The notes: generated by a model from the sequence alone, not told the origin. A stretch of DNA of 64,000 nucleotides from Hyalella azteca (GCF_000764305.2 NW_025947115.1:1-64000); one strand, 5' to 3'. Numbered from the stretch's first letter, positions 37,678 through 50,030 are shown. Numbers and translations are program-made.

Positions 37678-39874
37678 AGCCCGGTCCACACGCTCAGTTT
37701 TCACAACGATTTGTCTGCGCAGTTTTAAGTCGGATTGAAATCGTTGAAATTTTTAGAGCGTCCACACGGTACCGACTTATCTGAGTAGTTTGCTCAGTTT
37801 TGCGCGATCTCGCCATGAAGACGTCTCGGACAAATTTTACGGCCGGTCTCCCCAAATTCGGCGAGCATGGAATATCTCCCAAAGTAATGAACGTAGCTCG
37901 ATAAAACTTGACACACGTATTCATAAGGACTTAACGGTGATGTTTAGCTCGTGAACATTTTTGGAATTTCACTTTCATTCCTGAGTTATATGACGATACG
38001 TGCTGAAATTTGCAGTGAGCATGACATTTATTCTTAACTACTGTACAGATTTGAACAAAACTTAGAATATAGAAACCTAACCTCCCAACAGCGATGTTTA
38101 GCTCCTGACAATTTTTTAGATTAGATAAAGCTGTATAATTCGCAAACGAAGGCAAAATCGAAAAGAATTGTCACGTGCTAAACATCACCGTTAGGTCCTA
38201 ATGAATACGCGTATACCAGTTTTATCGATCTACGTTCATTACTTTGAGAGATATTCCTGTACAAAAATAGTGAATATTGAATTTAAAGAAGACGTCTGTA
38301 AATTTCCGCTCTAGTAATTTACCGCGACTAATTCAACTATTCAGGCAAATAAGAAAGGATTTGCTGCTAGAAACTGAACAGGCTTTATTTAAGTTCAAAG
38401 GATGGATCCACGGCTGGCTCGGTCAACCCTGGCTGGCCATGAACATCACACGGTTCACATCTGCCGGTAAACAAACCCAAACTTGAGAATTGGTTGAATA
38501 CAGTACTTGGCTAATTAATATCAGTGTTCAACAAAAAATCGGTGGAATTCACAAATTAATTATTAACGGTCCAGTTCCAAAGGATCATCCAGTTTTTGAG
38601 AAATTGGCTGGGAGCGAGGTAAGCTAGATTCTGGCCAAGAATCAAGCCTCACCTCTGAAGTCTCCGTAGCTTCAAGGAGTGTTGCGCCACCGTGACCACA
38701 GCTGCTGAGCAGGAGAACTTCCGAGCCCCAGGTAGGGGAATCACGCTCTCGTCGAACCACCACAAACGTCAGATCAAGAGGAGAGCTGGACCGCGGCCGA
38801 GAAAGGATGCTACAGGTATGCCTTCTGAGAGCTGCTAGGCAAAACACCAGTAAAGCGGAGCACCGTGCGGTTAGGGTACGTACACAGTGAAAGCAGGTTG
38901 CCAGCGTGCTGGTTACCTGCTTAGGCTGGTGCCTGAAATTGAAATAAATAGGCCTGGCACTGCATGGCCTATTCGTACAGGTTTTCACTGTGAACACTTA
39001 CATTATTATCCTATGCTCATTCTTGTGGCAGGTTGGAGCAGGTTGCCCGCGCGGGCAAACCTGCTTTCACTGTGTGGGTACCCTTTGAGTAGTGTCAAAA
39101 TCTGAATAATCTTGCTGTAATTATTCTTCTTCGGGTTCGGCTTGACACCGGCCAGAAAAGCGGATTATTTATGACTAACAAATTTAAAATGAATTCCACC
39201 AGATTTTTGTACAATTCCATGCTCACTGAATTTGGGGAGACCGGCCGCGAGTCCGGCCGTAAATTTGTCCGAGACGTGCCATGGAAAAGGCATTATTTTG
39301 ATAAATTTTGGCATTGTGCCTTGTTAAAAAAGAGATTGGATCATTTAGGGAATGCGATGAATTAAAATACCAGAGTTATGGCTTGTAGATGTCTTCTTCT
39401 TCAGGCCCAGATGGAATCGATTTATTGATTTATTCTAAATTATTTGCGGTAAATGCTCCTCAACTTATTTTACTGCTGTTTCTCTGTTTGCGCTTTCATC
39501 AATTTCTTTGAATTTTTCTACTAAGCCCTCGTATGTCTCCTCCTTTTTTGTCCCTGTTACTATAGTCCTTGAATTTTACTCGCCAAATGCAAGAAAAACT
39601 TTCGTATAGAAGAGCAATAAATTCCCGAGAACATTACCGAAGGTCCGTCATTGTCGCCAGAATCATTGAAACTGAGCGCAAATTGAATCGGGAAACTGTG
39701 CTACCGTCCACACGTTCCGACTTGTCTGCGCAGTTCATCGAAATCTATGCTCTGGCGCTCAGATTTCGATGAAACTGCGCAGTTTTCCCGTCCACACGCA
39801 ACGATTTAACTGCAACGATTAGAACTGCGCAGACAAATCGTTGTGGAAAAAAAACTGAGCGTGTGGACCGGCCT
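37678..39874. mobile_element. PIF/Harbinger-like non-autonomous element (2197 bp)
   Basis: Ends AGCCCGGTCCACACGCTCAG and CTGAGCGTGTGGACCGGCCT are inverted; subterminal ACAACGATTTGTCTGCGCAG also repeats inverted at the right end. TTA flanks both sides (37675-37677, 39875-39877). The left and right parts share further inverted pieces (for example the GACGTCTCGGACAAATTTTA stretch). It also has an internal palindrome (37869-37957 with 38168-38256). No transposase frame recognised. Confidence 0.8.
37869..38256. repeat. Internal palindrome with about 89-bp arms
   Basis: The left arm begins GGAATATCTCCCAAAGTAAT and contains AACGGTGATGTTTAGC; the right arm at 38168-38256 is its inverse with few mismatches; the spacer is about 210 bp. 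Confidence 0.8.
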
Positions 39875-40197
39875 TTAGACTTTCGAGAAAATTTTTGAAG
39901 AGAACAGATTCGTAGAGTGCCTGCGTGCCGAAGGTGACCATGATACCATGAGAGCCTGGACCTGGTAAGTGGCCAGTGACATGGTAGCGAGCAACCCGTT
40001 CGACGAAATCAACCAGTAACCAGCGAGCAATTACAATTTTCATGAGTGTAACCAGTACCATTGGAATAACCGGTAGGTAACCTGTGCCACTCAAGCAACC
40101 TGTACCTGTAACAGGCCTTATATAACGATTTAAATAGGATTATACTTTTCGTATAATGAGATAGCAATTCTTCATCCTAACGGGAACAAAATTACTA

Positions 40198-41767
40198 GAC
40201 TCCTGCGTTTGGTATTTTTTATATCCGTGACGAGACGAGACAACAGGCTCTATCCCGGTTCGCAATAAAAACCGGGACAATTTTCAGCCCTTCGTAGGAA
40301 TTCCGGGACGATACCGAGACGAGGCATCCCGGTTAAAATAAGTACCTTAAAATTTCCCGGAATTTATAGCCATTTCAACGAGACATAACGAGATGAATTA
40401 ATTATTGATGTGGTGTAAACTTTGGCTTACCATCATACATTTATACAGAGCTGGGCAGCGCTACTTTGAAATTTAATGAAATGCTCTAAATGTAAATGCT
40501 CTTTGAAATGCTCTAAATGTAGCGGGCGCTACCGCTACAATTGCTTAAATGTAGCGCCGCTACCGCTACTTAAAATGTAGCGGCCGCTACATGTAGCGCG
40601 CTACTGCCCACCTCTGCATTTATATAATAACTTGAGACGTATTCTTTTACTATTCTGATTGGAGCTCGGCAATTGAAATGATTTTTGCTACGAATGCATG
40701 TTGTGGTTTAATATGGTACTTAATCTTGACAGGCAAATAAAAATGAAAAAAACCATTTTTTAAAATTGTGTTCTTTGATGGTTTGGAGGAGGCCATGCAT
40801 ATTTGCTGTAGCTGGTGACATCGGCTGACTGTACAGACTTTGATTTGCCTCCAGCTCAATCACAGAATCAAATTCATCGATCTTACCTTAAGCAATATCC
40901 TTCAACAAAAAGTTTGGAACGAAATATCAACAACATTTTAAAATATAAAATATAATAGTTTGATCTTCAAAAAAGAACTCGAAATATCCATGTGTATCAT
41001 TTCTAAATAACGTTAAACATGCCCAAGTGTTTGATAACAATTCAGGAAACTGCGCAATTGTGAAGATTTCCTGGAGGCGTAGCACAAAATTTTACTAAAG
41101 GCAGAGATAATCTAATACTTGCTTTAGTATTATTAGGAATATCTTACCAGGACTCGTCTACTAATTGGTCGACTAATCCAGACACTGTTTCCCTACTCCC
41201 TATGCGCTCCGTGGCGCCTGAACTCGTTCCGAACACGTAATGAACTCGACTCGTACTCATACGGTTCCCATTAAGTGCCATCTAAGGCTTAGTTAAGACT
41301 TAAGAGTAACATTTTTTACTGAATACTCAGCCATGCATACATCGACAGGTTTGCGGTGTTTGTCGGACCAGTAATTAACTGCCATGTCAGTTAGTCGGAC
41401 AAATTTTGCTTAATCTGCAATTAACTCAATTTAACTGGTAACTGTCTATGACCCTATTAGCAATTAAGGGCTAACTTATCATTCTTCAACCCATGTTTTC
41501 GAAATGATTCGTATCGTTATCGAAAAACTTGTTTTGTCTTAAATAATTCAGACAAATCTCGTCTCGTTTCAAATCTGTCTGTATCGTCCCCGTTCATAAT
41601 TTACTGGGACCCAAGTTTTAAAGTCCGGGACAGAAATCTTGTCTCGGTTCATACGTTTATTCCGGGACAAATTTTAACCTCTGTCCCGTTATTTTTTTCC
41701 TGGAATTTTCTCGTCTCGTTTCTTCTGTCCCGGTTCATCGAGAAAATTATTTCGAGACGCAGGAGTC
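40198..41767. mobile_element. TA-flanked TIR element, copy 1 (1570 bp)
   Basis: GACTCCTGCGTTT at the left, inverted (ACGCAGGAGTC) at the right, flanked by TA (40196-40197, 41768-41769). Subterminal zones carry repeated CCCGGTTC and CGGGACA words in both orientations. No coding frame. A second copy starts at 62640. Tc1/mariner-like by target site only. Confidence 0.8.
40446..40616. mobile_element. hAT-type MITE (171 bp) nested in the TA element
   Basis: Ends CAGAGCTGGGCAG and CTGCCCACCTCTG, 8-bp duplication CATTTATA at 40438-40445 and 40617-40624; the second host copy has it once (62879-62886). The interior is a run of GTAGCG/CGCTAC words that fold on one another. Confidence 0.93.
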
Positions 41768-41778
41768 TATTTGCAAGT

Positions 41779-43390
41779 ATTAAAGTTATCAACTGCACTT
41801 TAAATTCCTGGAGAGACAATAAAATAAATAGCAGAATATAAGATAGTTATGGAAATCCTCAAATCAAATGTGTAGCCCACAGAGGGGCTCCTTGTAAGCT
41901 ATAGTTCATTAGCTATCTTCTGCTTGAGCAATAAGCTCAAGCATGCAGACATATGCCCGAAGCTGAACAGTTCATTTGTTGAAGAAACCATTCGTCTAGC
42001 AAAAATTTTACCAGGGTCTGAAAATACTGCTTGCAACTGCTGAAAAATGAAGAATAGAAGCATTTCTAACGTCTAATACCATTCCAATATTGCTGAGCTC
42101 GATTGAAATTTCCTGAATCTATCCTCGTATAATTTATAGTTCTTCAAAAATAACCAAATTCATCCTCATACCTACTTAAATGTAACTCCATAATGAAACC
42201 TGATGATACAACGAAATAGAGTAGATAGGACGGAACAAAAGCAACTAACTTCCTTGCGAATAATCGGAATACGCTCTGCAACCTGCAGTTCTATCGTGTT
42301 CAGCTGGCCCGCCCAGTGGTGTCGACTGTCGACTATTGGTTAGGTAGCATCGTAGTCGTAGGCAATGATAAACTTTCCGAGTTTCGACTACACAAATTAA
42401 TCCAGTTGACGTGTTGATTTAGAAATTAGAACCTTGAGCATATGAACAGGAGCAACTTAAATAGCATGCTCGTGTCAGCATGCCGAAAGTTGAAAATCTC
42501 TACCGCTGCAAAAATCTTGAACACACAAATGCGTAGTCATGATGAATGTCGCCTGCTGACGAGAACTTGAGAAGTATTGCAGCGAACCGATCAAATAACC
42601 AAGGTAGAGCATATTCCTCACACTGAAATATTCTATTACTGTCGAAAAAAGAATTTTCATCGTATAATTGGAGCGTTTTCAAAGAAGTGATGGTGAAAGA
42701 TACACCATCATCATGCAACTACCGTACATATTAAAAAAATACTCGAAGGAAAAACTAACAAATTTTCATTCACAATTGAAATTTTCCAGTCAAATACGTC
42801 ACAATTTAAGGAAGACAACACAATAGAAAAGTGAGTGTTCATCTTGACAAAGCAACTAGGCTAGCATGATTGCAGTAAGGAGCCACCCGATCACACTTCA
42901 CAGGAGTCAACAATTTTATTTTTGCATTGGAAGTGTTGAGCTCTACGTGAAATCCGTTTCAAGCTTTCAAATTTTCAACTGCACTCTAAATTCTTGGACT
43001 GATAACCAAAATTATGGCGGAATATACGATAGTAATGTGAAATCAAATAAGTGGCTCACATGGCTCACAAATGGGATCGCGTTTGAACGCGTTCTCCCAG
43101 GCTCCTTGTACGCGATAGTTCAAGATAGTTCACACCGATACCACAGCTACCGCATCGAGACCGTTCTTGTACCGCACTGGACTAGTCTTCAGAGGCTTCC
43201 GGAAATTACGACGATCGTTCTTATACAATCTTCAATAATTAAGCTGTCGGCCGTCGGGATGCTTGGAAATTCCAACTTATAGCTGACACGTATCTGCAAT
43301 AGCTACTTCTTTCGCCGCTCAAACAGACATATGCCCAAAGCTGAACATTTCTTTTGTCGTCATTAATTCGTGGGCTTAAACTTCCACAAA
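41779..43390. repeat. Two diverged direct copies about 1.2 kb apart
   Basis: 41779-42020 and 42963-43390 share CAACTGCAC.TTAAATTC.TGG, GGCTCCTTGTA.GC and CAGACATATGCCC.AAGCTGAACA. A 138-codon frame (42866-43282) covers part of the second copy. Nature unknown. Confidence 0.55.
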
Positions 43391-45065
43391 AACTCAAAAT
43401 ATTATTTTTTATCTTCTTCATTGTATGCAAGTACAATGGTCTTTACAATCAAAATGTTGAAGGTCACTGAAGGAAATAAAACTATTAATTTTTTTGTGAA
43501 ACGCATTATTCACTCTTTCGTACGCCCCTCTCCACTGTTACATTCAGACTATTCGTGACTCGTGCCGTCTAACGCTAGCTCAATGCTGACTTCCGGCAAC
43601 GACCGCTTTGCGGGAGGTAGTCCCCCGCATGGTGGGAGCTAGGAATAGCTGTATAACTGAAAGCTCTTTTCGATGTGCAGTTGAATTAAAGAAGCATGTA
43701 AACCTGTACAGTTGGAGCCTGACTGGTATTGCATGTGCAATTATCGAGTGAGTAGATTATGGTTTGTGTGAGCACAAGCGGCGCATACATGCTTGAACGC
43801 AGTTCAAGTTCACCTTTGATTCTTACACTCATCGGATTGACTCGATTTTCAGTTAATTAACAACTCTCGCAACATGAAATCTGGTGTTTCTTCTTCCGGT
43901 GTATTAAGCGACCTCTGGGAATCTATACCAAAATTTACTGTATTGAAAAGATTGAGTAAAAGCGAATTGTTTTGCGGTATTCTTCTGCACTATTCATCAT
44001 ATTCATGGCGTGGAATAAGTTATAGATTTCTTACTATGATCGAGTATCTGCTACAATTTATTCTTCGCATTCGATGATGTGACTAAGAAGTGCGTATAAT
44101 ATGAAGAAGTGCCATGTTATAAATAGGTGTCTTGAACAGTAGGTGCATGGGTTTGTTCATCAGAGGCTAAGCTCACCGTGCTACATGTTACGCGTGCTGA
44201 TAAGTTCGTACCCACGCACAATGCACATGCAGCGCCACAACTAAGGACAGGGGCTTGTCACGCTCGCGCTAAGGACTCATGCCAGCTACTGAGCATAGTA
44301 AGCCAATGGTGGCCTGACTAGCCGCTGATTTCGTGTGTCATTTGACCCTTATATCTTTTCCCATGAAACTACCCTAAATAGCTCCTATTTGGCAACTAAA
44401 TAGAAGAGGCGGCCATTTTCCATCTGATCCATCTCTAATCCGAGAGTAGCAACCGAAACCGGAACGATAGCCGCGCGTAAATTTTGACAGGGTAAAACGG
44501 AAACGCAATGTACGAGTTATCTCTTCAATTGATAATAAAATTTAACGCATTCTACAAAATATTTATCGATGCTTCCTGTTCCTTTACCTTGTCATTCTGT
44601 AGGTACAACGAAGCTCAAAGATTTCGGAATTTCCATCTGGTGATATCGAGATCCATCTGGTGATATCGATATGTGCCGGGCTAAAGGAATCTAGGAGTGT
44701 AAAAGAAGCCGCGGTGCATCCGGCAACCTTCCTTATTTTTTGTGACGATCCTTTTGTTAAGCACGTACAGGGTTACAAGGGACACCCGTCACGAGTGTAG
44801 ACCTTCAGTTTGCTCTTGTGCTCCACACCGATAACATGGTTATAGTGAACTCTGCTCTTCCTTCGCTAACGTTTAATCTGAGTGTCGTACAAGTTACAAC
44901 ACGTATCGGCTTTTGGTTCAAAGTGAAAATTTATTGTCAGAAGTACTGTAACAGTTTGACTATAAAATACTTAGAGAAGTTCTCTATCTTGGGATTCCTT
45001 TAGTTTCTTTGGCCCTACTTCGTATCATTGCCGACATGACAAACACCAATGATGTTCACTCCTAA
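43391..45065. other. No recognisable feature
   Basis: Short frames only. A small direct repeat (CCATCTGGTGATATCGA) occurs at 44630-44670. Confidence 0.4.
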
Positions 45066-45332
45066 ATGTCTGCACCTGGTGATGAACAGGCGCTAGTGTG
45101 GAACTCGACCAACGTTGAGCATCATTTCAATGAATTAGAAAATGAATTATTGAATGACATTCGTTCTCTTCACTCGAAAGCTCTGCGGCAGCCATCGCAC
45201 TCAATTATCGAAAAACTCGAGCACGTTCTAACACCTATTAGTGTTGACGCTGAAACCAAATACTTCGACGTTAAAGAAATGTTCACGCCAACGACTGTAG
45301 ACATTCTATTATCTGAAATTAATATAATATAG
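45066..45332 (+). CDS. Hypothetical ORF, 88 codons
   Basis: Starts MSAPGDEQALVWNSTNVEHH; acidic, predicted helical, without membrane segment or known motif. It ends a few bases before the 3' end of the LINE at 45335. It could be an exon, a mobile-element remnant, or chance. Composition is more protein-like than most frames of this size here, which is the only support. Confidence 0.2.
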   Translation: MSAPGDEQALVWNSTNVEHHFNELENELLNDIRSLHSKALRQPSHSIIEKLEHVLTPISVDAETKYFDVKEMFTPTTVDILLSEINII

Positions 45333-45334
45333 TA

Positions 45335-46560
45335 TCTTCGGCATTAAATAATAGGCCTGGATAGGCCTGTCGCCGATTCTTGTACTTTTCTTGACTAGAC
45401 TGGCCTTTTGGTCAGATCTTTTCAACGGACGGTAGATTTAAAATCGCTTCTAGATATCAGTTGTTCCGTATAGTACGAGGCATTTTAAGACTAAACATAT
45501 GCTCATGCATGGCCCTGGTGTTCGTTCTTGTTTCAAGTTCAAGTAATCCTTCTGGGACCTTGTACAAACCATGAGTATACTTGTATACTTCAATGAGGTC
45601 ACCACGCAGGCGACGATAACGGAGACTGGGAAGCTTCATAATCTTCAATCTTTCTTCATAAGACTTGCCCTTTAATTCTGGAATTATCCTTGTTGCACGC
45701 CTTTGCACTCTCAACTAAATTTTTGTCCTTTTCAAGTCTCGGTGACCACACAACGTTCCCAAACTCTAGGTTCGGGCGCACGACAGAGGTGAACAACAGC
45801 TTCATTATTTCTATATCTAGGTACTCGTAGAAGCGTCTGATCAGCCCAAGCAGTTTAATGGATGTATTAACTTGCATTTCAACATGTCTATAAAATTTTA
45901 GCTCCTTGTCGACACAAACTCCAAGATCTTTTTCCACGCAAGACTTCTCAGTCATAACCCTCTCGTTGCAACCGTGTTTTCTCATGCTGTAAGCTTACTG
46001 TTCATTGTTCTTGCCGAGGTGAAGTACTTTATTTACACTTGTCAGCATTGAAACACAGCTGCCACGCATCAGCCCAGTCAACTAAACTATCAAAAATCAT
46101 TTTGTAGTTGCATTCTATTTGACGCATCCTTAACTGTATTATAAACATTTGTGTCATCGGCATACATGGAGCACACGCTTGACACTACTTCTGGTAGATC
46201 GTTTATAAAAGCGACGAACAAAACAGGTCCAAGAACGCTTTCTTGCGGTACGCCACTGCACACAGTTACCCACTCTGATACCTTTCCGTTAATGCTGACA
46301 CGTTGTCTTCTGCCTACTAGGAAATTCCTGATCCATTGGAGTACATTTCCCTCCATTCCCAAAGAATTCACTTTACGTAACAGTCGCTCATGCGGAACAC
46401 TATCAAATGCCTTGGCAAAATCAAGGTACAGTGCATCCACTGGCACCCTTTCGTGCAGCAGGCGAGTCCAATTATTCAAGGTAGACAGGAGATTAGTGGT
46501 GCATGATCTGCCCAGCAATAAAGCCATGATGACAGTCTGATAGAAGATGGTTAAGTCATG
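45335..46560 (-). mobile_element. CR1/jockey-like LINE, RT and 3' part
   Basis: The best preserved copy. On the - strand from 46527: LYLDFAKAFDSVPHERLLRK, then VPQESVLGPVLFVAFINDLP (family has QG, here QE), the YADD box in SMYADDTNVYN, a frameshifted linker, EKDLGVCVDKELKFYRHVE, VVRPNLEFGNVVWSPRLEKD, and RRLRGDLIEVYKYTHGLYKV. About 100 bp between the TRTNTR and MHEHMF stretches are deleted. The 3' UTR shares GCCTGTCGCCGATTCTTG (as read on +). The 5' end is truncated near 46560, within the palm domain; there is no endonuclease. Confidence 0.88.
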
Positions 46561-46751
46561 TGATCTAAATTAAACCTACAAAATACGGCGTACACTAATA
46601 CGTAGATTTTGACGATAATTAAACGTGATGGAGGCATAAGTTCGAAGAATTTTGTTAATTTTGGAAAATACTCATTTATATTTTGATGTTTTATGCTATT
46701 CGTTCACATGTTGTGAGGTGATGGTGATGACGCTGAACTTCCTCTGTCTAG

Positions 46752-46892
46752 GTTCTGGGCGCTGGTGCTAGCTTGGAGGGAGCTGAGTGATGAGGACCTG
46801 CGAGATCTGCAGAGGCTGCAGAATGAAGCAATCAAGACGAGTGACTTTGAGGAAGCGCACAATGCAAGCCACACTTATGCATCAAAGTATAG
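46752..46892 (+). CDS. Candidate exon of an unrecognised gene
   Basis: A 141-bp open segment between a good acceptor (CCTCTGTCTAG) and a consensus donor (AG|GTGAGT), with 46 complete codons reading FWALVLAWRELSDEDLRDLQ and ending EAHNASHTYASKY. GC content and codon use resemble the exons of the two host genes rather than the surrounding DNA, and a tandem repeat follows its donor as at the host exons. The product is not recognised and no neighbouring exon could be joined with confidence. It could also be a mobile-element fragment. Confidence 0.4.
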
Positions 46893-46919
46893 GTGAGTAG
46901 ACGACGACACTTGAACAAC

Positions 46920-47010
46920 CAGTGGCTGTTGTGTCTGTTATTAATTTGTGCCAGTGACTGTTGTGTCTGTTATTATTTTGTGCCAGTGACTGTTGTGTCT
47001 GTTATTATAT
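46920..47010 (+). repeat. 32-bp repeat just after the candidate exon (2.8 copies)
   Basis: CAGTGACTGTTGTGTCTGTT plus ATTATTTTGTGC, starting 28 bp after the donor. Confidence 0.9.
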
Positions 47011-47406
47011 ATATTATTGTGTGTTATTATATGAATGGCTCTTCATATTGAAAACTCGATATTCATGCAGAGAACAGGTCTGAATCATGAAGTTTGACTC
47101 AGTGAAATTATTCAGAGTCTTTACTCGATGTGCGACAACGTTGTCAGAGCAGGTGTCATACTCGGCAACACTCACCACGAACTCTGGTCCCTGCTTCGAA
47201 ACAAACGCTCGTTGCAAGATATACTACAACAATCTGAAGGAGAAGCTTGTCCCGTGTGTTTAGATGTCAACATTACAGAAGAAGAGAATTTCGTCATGTT
47301 GTCTTGATAAATCAAGACACACTTGATCTGGATACATTAGATATATATATACATGATCTGGATATATTATATATATGTGTGGAATTATCTTGTTCTCTGC
47401 TTACAG

Positions 47407-47720
47407 GACGACTTTCCGTGGGACGAATTTGAAGAGCACATCCGTACCACCCTACTAGGACTACTCCGGACTACTAGGAGTAGTCCTACAGGACTATTCC
47501 GTACCCCACCGAGTGGGTTCTGGTAGGGTGGTACAAACAGGCCTCAGAAGACTCTCACAGAGCTATACATTTGTGTTCATTCCATCCAAGAGTACTAGTG
47601 AATGGAGTACCCAAATATCAACATCAACCAGAGCGTCAAGATGTTGCTGTTCAACCGCGTCCCTCTGCAAGACCAGTGCCAAGTCTTTTGGGAGCACCAC
47701 GAGCTAATGCTACTAGTAAG
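47407..47720 (+). pseudogene. Possible Tc1-type transposase C-terminal fragment
   Basis: PWDEFEEHIRT continues, after an 83-bp insertion, as NRPQKTLTEL; the pattern of a WDE box, basic residues and TLxEL is that of the end of Tc1-family transposases (…WDELxRRVR…TLxEL…EW…). EWSTQ follows in another frame. Weak by eye only; it might instead be host coding sequence. Confidence 0.35.
47448..47530. mobile_element. 83-bp foldback element with GTAC duplication
   Basis: GTAC at 47444-47447 and 47531-47534; ends CACCCTAC and GTAGGGTG inverted, with a second inner palindrome (GGACTACTCC / GGAGTAGTCC). Removing it with one GTAC joins the flanks in frame. Confidence 0.75.
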
Positions 47721-49039
47721 TGTTGTTAAATACCAATAGTGTCGGCCCTGTCGGGGCCCATTCGATAAATAAATAATATATAAATAAAGCCGTCAGTGGC
47801 CACCAGACATTTACTTAAAACGTGTCTTAATAATTATTGCCATTAAGAAGGATGAATAAAACTGAATAAATGAACAAACAATAATAATTCAAACCACTTA
47901 TCAATGAATACCAAACAAATAAATAAACAAAACAAAAACGTGCGCTTTCATGAGTCCGACTAACTATTTTCACTAGTGATCGAAGCAAGTTCTAATAGTT
48001 CGGAGCCTTTCTAAAGTTCATACAAAAACGAAAACACCAAATTAGAACTAATGAAATAAATAAACTAATAAACGCAGAAATATAGCACGGATGACAATAT
48101 TATACATAAATAAATATAACTACAAATATGCACTAAAAGATCAATAAAAACTTCACTTAAACACCATTGCACTGTCATCACTGAAAATAAGCACGACTAA
48201 AAGAACCACGTACCTCTGTGGTGGAATCGAACAAACGAATGACAAGATATAGTGGATTCCTACGCGAGGTCACGTCAGTGGTGACTAAAAACCTAAAAGA
48301 GAAAATACTTATCTAATATTTACAATAACATTCGTCCCCTTACAATAGCAAACGATTTGATTCATTAAAACAATTAATTTGTTATAAAGGAATTATACAT
48401 TTGTTTTCACATTACAGCCGAACGTACTCGAGAACGCCAATTGAGGACAGAGGGCACACGTATCACGCCAGCTGAGGACTGAAAGAACCACAACTTCGGA
48501 CAGACACCGCTCCCCACTGCCACAAGCGCCACTAGGACAAGAGGAGACCGCCACAGAAGAGGAGGCAGCTCTCCCGCTCCAAAAAGAAACCCATGAATAG
48601 CAACAAGGTATTCCCAAAATAACAGATACTAAAAATGGTACTTGCATATAAGAGTAAGCTCCTTCTACATAAAGTAGGTAACTATCATAGCACGTTTATT
48701 TTATTCATTGTCAATAATAAATATTCGAAAAATGTAATAATCTTACATGCTAACTTGAAGCATGCAACAGACCCAATTTCAGGCATTTGCTCGTGTGAAT
48801 GAATAATCAACAATTGACTTGCGTTAAAACATACTGCATATAGAACAATTTCAAACTAAAACAATGCTAATTCCTCTCCTTTTAATTTCAGTTCCTGTTG
48901 AGGCTCGTGCAGTCCGAGATCAGTCGTATGCAACACTCGGCTAATCCAGTCCGAACGAAATTCGAAATTCAGCCTCATCTAAATGTAGCTGCAAATATTA
49001 ATTAAGTTTATTTAAAATATCGATATTCAGTAGTACTAT
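47721..49039. other. No firmly recognisable feature
   Basis: AT-rich, rich in AATAAATAAA runs; an intron-like acceptor at 48418 is followed by short frames of unknown meaning. Confidence 0.35.
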
Positions 49040-50030
49040 GTGAAATCAACCGGCCGTCGGGTCACAAATATTGGCCGAGAGGAACTTCGAAACATTCATA
49101 CACTAGGAATCTAATATAATGTCAGAAATCAATGGGTAACGACCGTAATGGATAACGACCGTAGAAATCAATCGGTAACGACCGTAACGACCGACGGTCA
49201 GCGTTCATTGCTACGGTTGTGACTTGGCCGTGAGATTGTCGTGCGTATAGTGGCAGGTTCAATGTTCATTTAAATAACGGTCCCAGTAAAATACTTTATT
49301 GCACAAAACGTTACATTTACATTAAAAGTTTACACGGCATTAAACACGGCAAATAAGACACCTAGTAGCTTCGCTCCGAGAGACTAGCTTTACACACCAC
49401 CAGAAGCTGCGTGCACGGCCGCGTTCCAACTGCTGCCTTTTCCTATCCGCAATTTCCCAGCACAGTTTCAGTACTCTCTAAAATATTCTTACAATTCTAC
49501 AATTCAAACCTCCTAACACTTATTCTAACTTGACAACACATTGATTAACTAAAAGCCTATACCTAACGATAAAATAGCATTCAATATAAGACCTCTACAA
49601 GATAACGCAAGAGGATAAGAGACGTCCGACGATTATAGCCAGCTGGCAATCGGACGATTAATGTTTTCGAACACTGAGAAACAATCGGTACGGTCATCAA
49701 CATGATACGGCCATAGTTGTCGTCAGTAGCAGTACGGACACGATCACCAACAGCTGAAGCACAGCAAAGAGCTAAGAGTAACATCATCGACGAGGAAGAC
49801 TTCACTATTCAGTAGTACGGTCATTATAAAACAACCTACCGCCAGACCGACCGTGGGACATCTATATCAGCAAGACACGACGGCTGTGGAGAGAGAACGA
49901 CAGCGGGCAGTGCGACTACGGCTGCGGTACAGCCGCTGGGAATAAAGCCCCAAAAGTGTGCTTGAAGTACGGTCGTTTATGCCAGTCTTACTACTCAATG
50001 GACCGGCAATTGATCAATCAACGTTTCTGG
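49040..50030. repeat. Dispersed repeat rich in ACGACCGTAA, copy 1
   Basis: Shares CGGTTGTGACTT..CCGTGAGA, CACTATTCAG.AGTACGGT, GAGAAAGAACGAC-like and GCGGTACAG.CGCTG blocks, in order, with 60115-60634. About 370 bp near 49245-49620 have no match in copy 2. No coding sense seen. Confidence 0.6.

Larger units (their letters stand above)
37497..40165. repeat. Dispersed repeat, copy split by a 2.2-kb insertion
   Basis: The blocks 37497-37674 and 39878-40165 are the inverse of the continuous sequence 33272-33725. The join in that copy (single TAA at 33562-33564) is the empty site. Confidence 0.8.

Noticed and set aside
42866..43282. Fibronectin type III-like exon
   Set aside because: The FERVLPGSLYAIV stretch is suggestive, but the rest of the domain does not fit, and the region is part of a diverged duplication.
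48393..48647. 84-codon frame on the - strand and a short exon after the acceptor at 48418
   Set aside because: No similarity recognised and no phase-compatible partner exon.
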